From a virus, in IMG/VR virus record IMGVR_UViG_3300042518_001378, positions 1 through 37,673 of that record: 37,673 nt of DNA; one strand, 5' to 3'. The notes under the pieces are model-generated. The model was not told the origin of the DNA, ran no database searches, and saw nothing but the letters and a program-made list of their open reading frames with translations. Positions 7,270-16,100 of this stretch are shown in pieces (positions within the stretch are counted from its first letter, which is position 1; every line of letters starts with the position of its first letter). A program made the position numbers and the translations under genes.

Positions 7270-7491
7270 TTATTCTAGAGACTTTATGTATGCATCTTTA
7301 ACTTGGCGGGTTACTAAAACCTGCTCCAAAAAAAACTCGACCTGCCGACTGGTTGGTCTTTTGCCTGCTTCCGCCTCAATTTTTACTCGGGCGACTAGCT
7401 CTCTTGGAAGCCACACGGCCAGCAGCTCTTTTGGTGGCTTCGGCGATGGCGAGGTAGTCCTCTGGCGCGAGAATGGTTTTGCGAGTGGCAT
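7270..7491 (-). CDS. Ribbon-helix-helix-like regulator 2
   Basis: 73 residues from the ATG at 7491 (a TTG at 7509 is possible). After a proline- and serine-rich N-terminus comes a ribbon-helix-helix pattern: ELLAVWLPRELVARVKIEA, then TSRQVEFFLEQVL. The first ~40 codons overlap the C-terminal end of regulator 1 in another frame (about 115 bases), which is an unusually long overlap. The 13-bp site 2 lies inside its coding region (codons for Q-V-L-V-T). RHH proteins bind DNA as dimers through the N-terminal strand. It may act with regulator 1 as a switch. If only one of the two frames is real, regulator 1 is the safer choice. Confidence 0.5.
   Translation of the reverse strand: MPLAKPFSRQRTTSPSPKPPKELLAVWLPRELVARVKIEAEAGKRPTSRQVEFFLEQVLVTRQVKDAYIKSLE
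7309..7321 (-). promoter_or_regulatory. Operator-like 13-bp site 2
   Basis: GGTTTTAGTAACC again, here within the coding end of regulator 2, 70 bases from site 1. Confidence 0.5.
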
Positions 7492-7624
7492 GGGTAAGAG
7501 TTTCTTCAATGAAAGCGGTGATTGTCAGCCCACGGGATTTGGCAGCTTTGCGAACCCGTGCCGCCAATGTGCGAGGGATGTAAAATCCGATCACTTCTTT
7601 GTCGGCGGAGTGTTGGTTTGGCAT
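7376..7624 (-). CDS. Ribbon-helix-helix-like regulator 1
   Basis: 82 residues (MPNQHSADKEVIGFYIP). The RHH pattern is clear: a strand VIGFYIPRTL, helix AARVRKAAKSRG, and helix TITAFIEETLTH. A lysine/arginine-rich C-terminal tail (ATKRAAGRVASKRASRP) overlaps regulator 2 in another frame. A good promoter with the 13-bp site 3 over its -10 box lies just upstream, which suggests autoregulation. No CI-like repressor was found anywhere in the window, so this is a candidate lysogeny regulator. That role is inference. Confidence 0.6.
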   Translation of the reverse strand: MPNQHSADKEVIGFYIPRTLAARVRKAAKSRGLTITAFIEETLTHATRKTILAPEDYLAIAEATKRAAGRVASKRASRPSKN

Positions 7625-7646
7625 GACGATGAAGAGTCCTATCCGA

Positions 7647-7659
7647 GGTTACTAAAACC
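7647..7659 (-). promoter_or_regulatory. Operator-like 13-bp site 3
   Basis: GGTTTTAGTAACC, overlapping the -10 element of the putative promoter of regulator 1. The overlap fits steric repression. Confidence 0.55.
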
Positions 7660-7679
7660 ACACAAGAATTATTTTTCAA
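7651..7679 (-). promoter_or_regulatory. Putative sigma-70 promoter of the regulator operon
   Basis: On the minus strand, TTGAAA (-35), a 17-base spacer and TTTAGT (-10). A transcript would begin about 20 bases before the ATG of regulator 1. The surrounding ~100 bases are AT-rich and hold no other gene. Confidence 0.4.
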
Positions 7680-7744
7680 TGGGGTGTTCACCTACCATAA
7701 AAAAACACTTGACATCCGCTTGCAGACTGGGTTTGCGGGCGAAA

Positions 7745-7936
7745 TTATTTTTTCTGCACTCGCGTTTTCTTCGCCTTGTTCTCCATCACCCGCGCAATCA
7801 CCTTCTCGCGGTTCCGTTGATACCAATCCGCCTTGCGATCCTTCTCCGCCTCCTTGAATTTGTCGTCCGTGCGGTAGCGATCCGCATATTGCTTCGCCAT
7901 GAATTTCCGCTGCGTTTTTTTGTTCGCGTAGGGCAT
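7745..7936 (-). CDS. Small basic phage protein
   Basis: 63 residues, extremely rich in Lys, Arg and Glu (MPYANKKTQRKFMAKQYADR to ENKAKKTRVQKK). A GGAGG ribosome site lies at the proper distance, in the end of the integrase gene. The layout MPYxxKxxQRxxxxxxYxxR...WYQRNREKV is common in small phage proteins, some of which precede HNH endonuclease domains; no HNH core is present here. It may bind nucleic acid. Function unknown. Confidence 0.65.
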   Translation of the reverse strand: MPYANKKTQRKFMAKQYADRYRTDDKFKEAEKDRKADWYQRNREKVIARVMENKAKKTRVQKK

Positions 7937-7939
7937 AGG

Positions 7940-8938
7940 TCAAATCCTCCAGAACGCCTTCCAATCAGCCCGAACGGCGGGAACCGCATAGACTCTCTGC
8001 ACCATCGCTGGCGAGGTGTGACCCATCTGGTAAGCGGTCAACCCGGCGTTGCCGCAGCGACCGAGGTGGTAGGTCGCGAACGAATGCCGAAGCGCATTCT
8101 CTGGCCAGCCCTCCCAGCCAATCCCAAGCGCCACTCGCCGCCGCGCCTCATGCAGCGCCTCTAGCGATCCTTTCACGATCACCCCCTTCTTCCCCTTGAA
8201 AAATTCCCTCCGCTTCACCAGCGGCTCGGTCATGTCTACGACCCGCTCCAGCATTCCCGTGGTCTGTTTGCTGACCTCGGGCCGAATATGGATTTGCTTC
8301 GATTTGAAATCCACATCCTCCCAATTCATCCGCGCCACCTCGATGGTCCGCAGGCCCGCGAACCCGCCTAGCAGAAGCAACGCCCGAATCTCGTCCGGCA
8401 TCGGCGCTTTGAGCAGTTCCTTCATTTGCGAGGCCGTTAAAATGTTTCGCGCTGGGGTCGCTTTCGGAGACCGCATCCCCTCGACCGGAGACCGCTCGAT
8501 GAACCTCATCCGTGCCGCCCAGCGGAAAAACATTCGGGCATACCGGAACCACATCGCCCGGGTGGTCGGTGAATCCGAGGTCTGGTTGATCCATCTCGTC
8601 AGCGCCACCGGCTCGATGGCAGACAACGGCCCGGACCATTTCGAGTTCAGTTCCCGACACAACATCTCGACCTTTGCGAAATGCGATTTCGATTTAGTGC
8701 CATTCTCCGCTGCAAACATCCGGGTCGCCACCGCCACCGACATCCCGCCCTCCTCGCTCCTCACTCCCTCGCGCCCCTTCTCGCGCAAGACATCCACCAA
8801 CCGCGCCCCCTCCGAATGCGCCTCCAACTCGGTCTCAAAAAACATCCGTTTCCGATCCCCGAAATGGGACGCCTTCAAATCCAGCACCCATCGATTTCGC
8901 GCATCTTCAAACCGCACCGCATAGGGATTGTGTTTCAT
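7940..8938 (-). CDS. int: Tyrosine recombinase (phage integrase)
   Basis: 332 residues from the ATG at 8938 (a TTG at 8971 would add 11). It has an N-terminal arm-binding domain, a SAM-like core-binding domain (~70-150) and a C-terminal catalytic domain. Active-site residues: Arg197 in GFAGLRTIEVARM, Arg284 in ENALRHSFATYH, His307 in MGHTSPAMVQ and the nucleophile Tyr317 in QRVY. The first residue of the usual HxxR box is Asn281 instead of His. It catalyses site-specific recombination between attP and a bacterial tRNA-Ser gene: the matching tRNA fragment lies about 150 bases upstream of its start. Transcription is co-directional with the rest of the genome. Confidence 0.92.
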   Translation of the reverse strand: MKHNPYAVRFEDARNRWVLDLKASHFGDRKRMFFETELEAHSEGARLVDVLREKGREGVRSEEGGMSVAVATRMFAAENGTKSKSHFAKVEMLCRELNSKWSGPLSAIEPVALTRWINQTSDSPTTRAMWFRYARMFFRWAARMRFIERSPVEGMRSPKATPARNILTASQMKELLKAPMPDEIRALLLLGGFAGLRTIEVARMNWEDVDFKSKQIHIRPEVSKQTTGMLERVVDMTEPLVKRREFFKGKKGVIVKGSLEALHEARRRVALGIGWEGWPENALRHSFATYHLGRCGNAGLTAYQMGHTSPAMVQRVYAVPAVRADWKAFWRI

Positions 8939-9061
8939 TCTGTTGCTTGGTGTTTTGGCAGTCAGTGCCAACTAGTGCCAAAAACATCCCCTCAAAAGCA
9001 AAACCACGCAACAGAAAAAAACACGAAGCAAAAGATAAGGGAAGTCTGTAGACCCGCTTGG

Positions 9062-9088
9062 AAAAAGGCTCCAGAGGCTTTACTGGAG
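9062..9088 (-). terminator. Rho-independent terminator downstream of attP
   Basis: On the minus strand, CTCCAG - 8-base loop - CTGGAG, then CC and TTTTT. It lies four bases after the tRNA-Ser fragment. It would stop late (lysis) transcription before the integrase gene, and may originally be the terminator of the host tRNA gene. Confidence 0.65.
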
Positions 9089-9091
9089 GAG

Positions 9092-9150
9092 CGGAAGGGG
9101 TGGGATTTGAACCCACGGCAGGTTGCCCTGCGTTCGATTTCGAGTCGAGA
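9092..9150 (-). other. attP: Putative attP core: 3' part of a tRNA-Ser (CGA) gene
   Basis: The minus strand carries the tRNA-Ser 3' part: anticodon loop CTCGAAA (anticodon CGA), a long variable arm GCAGGGCAACCTGC, T-arm GTGGGTTCAAATCCCAC, acceptor 3' strand CCCTTCC and discriminator G, which is serine-specific. No matching D-arm or 5' acceptor half lies upstream, so it is not a complete gene. This is the classic product of integration into the 3' end of a tRNA gene: the phage copy restores the tRNA. It lies between the endolysin and the integrase gene. The exact crossover segment cannot be fixed without attB. Confidence 0.82.
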
Positions 9151-9162
9151 AACGGCTACTGA

Positions 9163-9708
9163 CTACGAACGAGTTACGGAGGGAGTGCCAGAAAGTGCCA
9201 AGACAGGGCGGATTCGGATGAAATTCCGGGCGATTGTCTTCTGGCGGGCTTTGCGCCAGACCCCGTCACCGGACTCGGAGTCGCGGTCGCCTCGGCCATT
9301 GGTGTTTCCTTCGATGGTGATGATCTGGTGGCCGGAATCGGATTCGACGATTCCGACATGACTGAAATCGAAAACCACAATGTCGCCGGGTTGGGCGAGG
9401 TCTCGGTCGTGGAGGATGACTGAGGTCTTGGGGCGGGACTTCGCCCAGCCGAGGAACCCGTATGCGAGGGCGGTCTTTGGTCGCCATTCTTCGGGCGTGG
9501 AGGATTGCAGGTTGAGCCAGTCGCGGACGCCCGGACGGTCAAGCCACTCGCGGATGCACCAATCAACGAACGCAGCACACCATGGCCATGAGGCGGGCTT
9601 GAGGTCGGTGGCCCGCTGGTAGTCGCGGATTTTGGATCCGTTGTTGTTGCCGCCGATCTCGCGGACCCCGACTTCTGCTGCGGCGATTTCGGCGAGCAGG
9701 CGGGTCAT
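9163..9708 (-). CDS. Endolysin, CHAP/NlpC-type peptidoglycan hydrolase
   Basis: 181 residues from the ATG at 9708, which overlaps the lipoprotein stop. The N-terminal AEIAAAEVGVREIGGNN and WPWCAAFVDW box (catalytic Cys44) are followed by GDIVVFDFSHVGIV (His117) and ITIEGNTNG (Glu133/Asn135). This is the Cys-His-Glu/Asn arrangement of CHAP amidase/endopeptidase domains in single-domain phage endolysins. It would cut peptidoglycan peptide bonds during lysis. It is the last gene of the lysis cassette, only ~13 bases from attP. No signal peptide was seen, so release depends on a holin. Confidence 0.85.
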   Translation of the reverse strand: MTRLLAEIAAAEVGVREIGGNNNGSKIRDYQRATDLKPASWPWCAAFVDWCIREWLDRPGVRDWLNLQSSTPEEWRPKTALAYGFLGWAKSRPKTSVILHDRDLAQPGDIVVFDFSHVGIVESDSGHQIITIEGNTNGRGDRDSESGDGVWRKARQKTIARNFIRIRPVLALSGTPSVTRS

Positions 9709-9953
9709 TTGTCTTTGAGGGCTTTTGCCTCGCCGAATTTCGACCAGGCATAGGACAGGTTGTCGTCTGCGGGGAGGTCGGGGTTTTGCACCGGCATGTA
9801 TTTCACCGACACGCTGAGTTGCAGGTTGCCCATCTCGCCGACTCGGTCGCCGAATGGTGGGACCGGGATGCTCACGCAGGAGGTGAGGAACGCCAGAGCC
9901 AGACAAGCAAAGGCGAAGAGGATCATCCCTGCGGCGATCCGGCGGGCGCTCAT
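9705..9953 (-). CDS. Lipoprotein, probable outer-membrane spanin subunit (Rz1-like)
   Basis: 82 residues from the ATG at 9953 (MSARRIAAGM). A basic start and hydrophobic stretch (ILFAFACLALAF) lead to a lipobox LTSC, with cleavage before the cysteine; the mature part is ~58 residues and begins CVSIPVPPFGD. A short lipoprotein between holin and endolysin fits an Rz1-like o-spanin that disrupts the outer membrane. No clear i-spanin is present nearby, so it could instead be a unimolecular or unrelated lipoprotein. It overlaps both neighbours by 4 bases. Confidence 0.6.
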   Translation of the reverse strand: MSARRIAAGMILFAFACLALAFLTSCVSIPVPPFGDRVGEMGNLQLSVSVKYMPVQNPDLPADDNLSYAWSKFGEAKALKDK

Positions 9954-10120
9954 CCCTTGCGGAGGATGTTGATCGCGCCTACGAGGCCGAGGCCCGCTGC
10001 GACGATAGCCTCTTGATGCTGTGGATTGAGCGACACGCCCACCGCAGTAAGAACCATCAAAATCCCCCTCCATGTTGACGATTGGCCGAGTTGTGTGAGC
10101 AGGTAGTTCATTGGTTTCAT
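9950..10120 (-). CDS. Holin-like small membrane protein
   Basis: 56 residues (start ATG at 10120, or 10111). Two hydrophobic spans (GILMVLTAVGVSL and AIVAAGLGLVGAINIL) are joined by a short polar turn (NPQHQE), and the tail LRKG is basic. This is a class II holin layout. It directly precedes the lipoprotein and endolysin genes. There is no Shine-Dalgarno; the dispersed 15-bp repeat ends 9 bases before the start codon. Confidence 0.6.
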   Translation of the reverse strand: MKPMNYLLTQLGQSSTWRGILMVLTAVGVSLNPQHQEAIVAAGLGLVGAINILRKG

Positions 10121-10129
10121 GTTGTGGAT

Positions 10130-10144
10130 GGTATCAGTCAAAAC
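10130..10144 (-). repeat. 15-bp dispersed repeat, copy b
   Basis: Exact GTTTTGACTGATACC, nine bases before the holin-like start. A partial copy (TTTTTGACTACC) lies immediately upstream, giving a short tandem. Confidence 0.85.
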
Positions 10145-10158
10145 TTGGTAGTCAAAAA

Positions 10159-13100
10159 TCACTCTTCGGTGGTGGCGTTCTGGTAGAGGCCATACACTGG
10201 TTTGACCATGTTCAGCAGGACGGCGGGAGCGGCCAACCATGGGGCAAGAGCCATTGAGCGGAAAATGTTGTTCCACTCCTTGAGCATGGCATCCGGGTCG
10301 TCGAGGTTGAAGACATCGTCGAGATTATTTCCCGCACGCACCGCTTGCTCCATGGCGGAGAGTAGTGGGTTCTGTGTGCTGCTGTTGAAAGTTTTCTGTC
10401 CGGTTAGCTTGGAGATGGCGAGTTCGCCGACCGTGCCTGCAAAGAAAAACCCTTGCAGCGGGGCGAGGAGAATGGCCTTGGCGAAGCCGCCGAGGTTCCA
10501 GATTTCCTCGTCGTCGTCATCGGAGAAGACATCGCGGAAGGCGCTGGCTACGACATGGGAAAGGACGGCCATCGTTTCGACCACAAGGATTCGCCGGATG
10601 TGTTCGTTGGCGTTGCCTTGCCCGGTGGCCAGCCCGCGAGCGGCATCGGCGAGGATGGCGGTTTTGAGGCGAGGATCGGACATGAAAAGGAAGAAGGTTT
10701 TTGCCAAAACATTCCCGTTGTTTTCCATGATGGATTTTTGTCCGAAGCTGACCGGTTGCGCGAATCGGTAGATGGCTTGGCTGGCGGCGTCGAGGGCGGC
10801 TTGTTTGGCGAGGTTCTCCGGCATGCCCGCTGCGAGGGCATCGTTGAGGTTGGCCCGGTAGACGATGGCCGATGAGATCGAGGTCGCGGCGGAGTCGAGC
10901 CAGTTGATCGGAGTCATCGATGCCTCGGCAATCTTTGCGCCGAAGTTTGGTTTGCCTGCGTAGCGCGAGAATAGGAATCTCGCCTCGGCGGTTGCTCCAC
11001 CTTGGAGTCGGTTCTGGATGGCATCGGATTCCCACACGGTCTGGATGTCTTCGACGATTGTCGATGGGTTGGAGAGAGCGGAGACGATCTGTCGCATGTC
11101 GAGGGCGAGGCCGAAGCGGATCGTGCTGTCCAACTGCATGGCGAGGGTCTTCAAGCTGAATCCCAGTGAGGAGACGGCCTTGCCGGAAAGGACCGTGCCG
11201 AGGATTGTGGTCATCCATGTGGATTCGCGGGCCTTGTTGCCGCCTCGCTGCTCCAGTTGGTCTGCCCAAAGTTCGGCGTCTTTAAGAACGCTTTCTCCGT
11301 GGGTTTGCTTGATGGATTCACGGACTTCCGGGTTGGAAAGGATGGCGCGGAATTCTCGGGCGAGTTCGGCGAAGTGGACCCAGTGCGCTTGCTGGGCGAT
11401 GTGGCCTTGCGCCACGGTGAGGGCATCCTCTGGCGCGATCTTGGCCGAGTGTGTGACACGGGATTTGGCAAAGCCCGGAGTCGTGCCGGTGGCTGTGTGC
11501 GACCCGTCGAGGCCGATGTCTTTTGAGTCATTGGCGTTGAGGAAGCGGGTGGGCGCGTAGTTTTTGACCTGCGGCATGGTCATTCCGAACATGCGCGAGT
11601 AGACCGGATTGACGATGCCTGCGCCCTTGCCATAGAGGCTTTGCAGGTAGTTGATGACGGATCGGGAGACAGGATCGTTGACGAGCGCCTTGAGGTCGGC
11701 TGCGCTTTCATCGGTCCATCCTTCCTTCCGCATCTTGATTTGGACATCCGGTTGGTTCCACGAAAGCAAATATTGGATCGCCTTCCCACGGGACATATCG
11801 AGCTTCACATCCTTGCCACGGAAAATGACTCGCTTGATCGTGACATATTCCTTTTGCGTGTCGGCGGGAAGTGCGGCGAGTTCGTTGCGGAGCGTTTCGA
11901 TATCGGCATCGTTGAGCTTGCTGCGGTCGGCCTCGCCGGTGACGATCTTTTGAGCGAGGTCGATGGCAATGCGCTCGTCCTTGACTTGGCGGTCTTCAAG
12001 GTAGGCGACCGCATTTTTCTGATCTCCTTTGAGCCAGAGCATGGCATCGCCTGCGGACATGTTGGCGGCTTTTGCTCCCTCCCGAACGGCATCGAGGATT
12101 CCTTTTCGGTCCCGAATTTCAGATGCTTGGGAAGCCTCGTCGGCTTTACGAAGGCGATCCGACCATGTGGCGGCGATTTCCGGCGGAAAGATTGCGGTGA
12201 CGAACTGCTCAAAACTTGCGTGAGAAAGTAAATAGTGGTTCGCCAGATCGCTTGCCAGTTGAGAGGTGGTTTTGGTGGCGTTGCGTTTTTTGGCTGTGCC
12301 TTTGCCGAGCCATTCGATGGTCGCTGCGGCACGCGCCCTCTGCTCGTCGATGCGGGCCTGCTCTTTGATGCGCCATGCTTCGCGGCCCATCTGGAGTTGA
12401 CCTTTAAGCCAGTCGAGTCCCTGCGCGAGCGTCTCGGAGGAGCGGTTGTCGAGGTCGCCAAAGGTGTTGAGGATCGACCACTCTTCGGAGAGAGCGGAGA
12501 TGTCCTCGGCGGTGGCATCCGGGTTGGCCAGCGCGGCCTCGATCTCAGCCATGCGCTTGGGCGTGGCCTCGTCGTCGAGGAGTGTGGCGCGTTGGACCAT
12601 GTCAGCGAACTTCTGCGTCTCGGCTCCAAGCGTGGATTTGCGGACTCCGTTGTCACCGGCCTTCGGGCGGGATTGCTTGACGGCTTTGGCGATGGCCTCG
12701 GTGTATTCACGCACCAGCACCTTTTCGAGTTCGGTGTCGATCTTCTTGATGCGGTCGCGGAAGAAGTCGGCGAGGGCTTTGTCGGCTCGCTTGCTGGCGA
12801 GGTTTTCCTTGGCCGTGTAGCCTGGTGGCAGCGAGACCTGCTTGCCTGCTTGGCCGATGTTTTGGCCTTCCTTCATCCATGCCGAGATGATCGCGCCGTC
12901 CATGTTTTTGGCTTCGGAGACTTTCACTCCGTCCTTGAAGACATCCATCGGAGCGATGTTGGCGAGGACGGTGTAGCCGCCCACGCGCCCACGCACTTCG
13001 GGCGGGAGGACTTGGAGGATCGCGTCGAGTTCGCCGAATCCTTGCAGGAGTTGGTTACGGCGGATTTGCGTCTCGTCGGAGCCGGTGTCGGCCATCGCGC

Positions 13101-16100
13101 TGAGTTCGTCGGAATTCCAAGCCATGAGCTTGGAGAATTTTTGCTTGGCCCGCTCGTAGACTTTGAGCCGCTCGTCCGGGCCTCGGTTCATGCCGCCGAG
13201 GGCGCGGTTCACCCGGTCGATCTCCGACTGCGAGGCGATGGAGTAGTTGGTCGCGCCGGGGTCTGTCGTCTCGTCTGGATCGACGACTACTTCTTTGTCT
13301 TTTTTGCCAGTGTCTGAACTTAAACTACTCGCAATCCCTCTTGCTCCGCGAGTTGACGCATTTTCTGAAGCCGTTCCTGGTTCATTTGACTTCGCAATTG
13401 AACTCGCTCGGCCTTCGGCAAGTGCGACAAGTCGTCCACTATCTTTTGGGGATCGGCTGACAGCTTGCTCTGCTTTGTTGAAGAATTGCTTGTAGGTCGC
13501 ACCGAGTAAAGTCTGCATCAAAGGCAGGACTTCGTCAAGTGGTCTGTTAGTAGCACTTGATACCTTTTGACTAATGCGCTCAATGTCGCGTGGTGATGTA
13601 ATTCGTGCATCGGTTGTTGCCAATGTAGCTACTCCTTGCACATCAATTCCCGCATTCCTTAGAACTCTTGCAAATTCCATCCAACTTTCCCCAGTATTGT
13701 GAACATCTTCAACAATAATAATCGGACGGCCCATTGCCCGCAATTTTGCAATATTTTCAAAAACAGGCTCGTATTGAACTGGGTCTTCCAATTTTTGCCA
13801 AAAATCAAGTTTGTGTTTACTTTGTTTTGTGGCTGTGTTTACAGCCAGTTCGTCAAACGAAATTGGCTGACCAAAGTTTTTAGCAATTGAAGCTGCCAAT
13901 CGTTCCGGCAAAATATTACGACCACTTGTAGATGGAACAGGAACTAATATAGCATCTTTTGGAAGTTTAGAATAACGCTCTGGCTTATAGTATTTAGCAA
14001 CCAAAGAGTCTGCTCCCTCCAATGTATACCCACCATCAACCCAAGCGTTTTTATCCGCTCTCAACCCCTTGACATCAGAACTGGAAGAAACAGGAGTAAA
14101 CATTTCTTCAGCGCGATTTGTTTTCCCAATGCTGTAGTTGGTATCAGTCGAAACAGGCTGGCGGAAGTCGAGGACCGGGATGGTGTCCATGCCGAGTTCC
14201 TTGGCTGCGGTGGCGCGATGCCTGCCGTCTTCTTTGCCATCGGCGTAGATGGCGAGCGGGTCCAGCTTGCGCCCGCTCTGCATCATGTTTTTGAGGTCGT
14301 CGATGTTGTCGCGGGAGGCTTCGTCCACTTCCAGCGGTCGCACTTGTGAGAGAAATTCGTCGGGCGACATGGTCACGATCTGCCCGCCACGCTGCGCGAA
14401 ATCCTCGTTGGCCCACCACTTGCCCTTCTGCTCCATGGGGTATGGATTGGTATCAGTCGAAACTCGTTGACCAACCGAGTAGTTGAAGGTGCCTTGTGCC
14501 AGTTCGCCGCCGACCCGCTCCCGGGTGGTGTCCACCATCGTCTGCTGGTTGAGGCCGACCGAGTCGGCGAGGAAGGATTCGTAATCACCGGGAAGGATTC
14601 CTTGCTTGAAAGCACCGCGCAAAGCCACGGCCCGCTGGAGGACTTCTTTGAAGGCTTTCAGCATTCGCTTGATGTAGTCCACGAAGGATGCAGGCAATGC
14701 CATTTCTTCATCGGCATTGATTTTGCCGTCCTCGTAGGCGCGTTGGACACGCGCAAGGGACTCGACAATGTCGTTTTCGTTGTCGCGAACGAGGCCGGGG
14801 AACTTGTCGGGCAGGGCGGTCTCGGTGGCGTCGAGCCATCCTTTCAAGGTGTCGAGCGTGACCGAGCCTTTCATCAGCGCCTTGCGGACGGCGACATGGT
14901 GAATCTCTTCGCGGGCATCTTCGGGGCGGCTATTTTGGTTGAGCGTGATGACGCCACGGAAAACCATTTCTCCAAGGTCTTCGACGGTCGCCTCTCCGAG
15001 GATGTTGATCTGGTCGTAGGGTGTGTCCTTGTATGGGGAAGTGGCGATGCGGCGGTGGAGTTCCTCGATCTGCGCGACATTCCCGGCGGCTTGGAGCTTT
15101 TCGAGTTTTTCCTGCGCGGTGATCCCATCGGACTCGATGGCGACATTGGTGGGGTCTTCTGCGAGCCATTGGTTGCGGAGGTCTACAACCACATTGCGTT
15201 CGTTGAGAAGTTGCCCTTTGAAAAGTTGGGTAATTGCCGACATAGCCGCCTGCTCGTCATCGCTGCGGTAGGCGACCGCGCCTTTCTCGTCACGCACGAC
15301 GAAGACCGGCTTGCCGTTTTCTCCCTGCTCCCGGGTTATGGTCGGCAGGGTTGGGTCTTCCTGCATGGACTTGGCCTCATCAATCTTTGTCTCCATGTAG
15401 GAGATGCCCGCCTTGATGTTGTTGGGAGTGAGTTTTTTGTATTCGGATTGCAACGCGACTTGCCGGTCTTGTGGGGTCTGGTTGTCCTCCACTCGCTTGA
15501 TCGCGGCTTCGTCCATGCCGAATGTCCGGTAGAGATCGAGCCGCTCGTTGAAGTCGTTGAACCGCTTCCCATCGGACATGGTGGCAACGCCGGTTCCGAT
15601 GAGGATGCCGGGGATCGTTGCGGCGAGGACATCGAGGCGGGAGGTTCCCCATTGCCCGAGCGTTGACCCCCAATCCACATCCGGCACATCCGCGCCCAAT
15701 GCGGCGGCGACATCTTGCACGACCGGGGTGACCAAGTCCTGCGTTCCCTCCACGATGTTCTCGCCCACGACAGCAGTCCCAAATCGGATGCCTGCGCTGC
15801 CAGCACGACCGACTCGCGCCGGGTTGCCGATCTTGGTCATCAGCTTTTCAAACGCCGGGAGCTTGCCGAAAATCATCTTGGCACCGACACGCTCCAACCC
15901 CGATTGCAGGATGGCGCTTGGCGCGGCAATCGAGCGGGCGGTCTCGGGGTTGACTCCATCAAGGCGCAGTTTGTTGTATTCTTCGGAATAAATTGCCGCG
16001 CCTGTCATCCAAGGACCGACTCCGGGGACAAGCGCCATGCCGGTGTAAGCAAGCGCCTGCGGAGATCCGTATGCCATCGCTTCCATGAATCCGCCAAATC

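Noticed and set aside
7709-7737. Plus-strand promoter starting with a perfect TTGACA
   Set aside because: No acceptable -10 box lies 16-18 bases downstream and there is no plus-strand gene to serve.
9092-9190. Complete tRNA-Ser gene at the integrase border
   Set aside because: The 3' half is clear but upstream bases do not form a D-arm or a matching 5' acceptor strand, so it is an attachment-site fragment.
12235-13317. Long plus-strand ORF (360 codons) opposite the polyvalent gene
   Set aside because: It lies antisense to a well-supported coding region; its product has low-complexity leucine/glycine/valine composition and no recognisable motif. Similar plus-strand frames at 14467-15666, 30164-31177, 27514-28284 and 8196-8924 are also antisense shadows of GC-rich genes.
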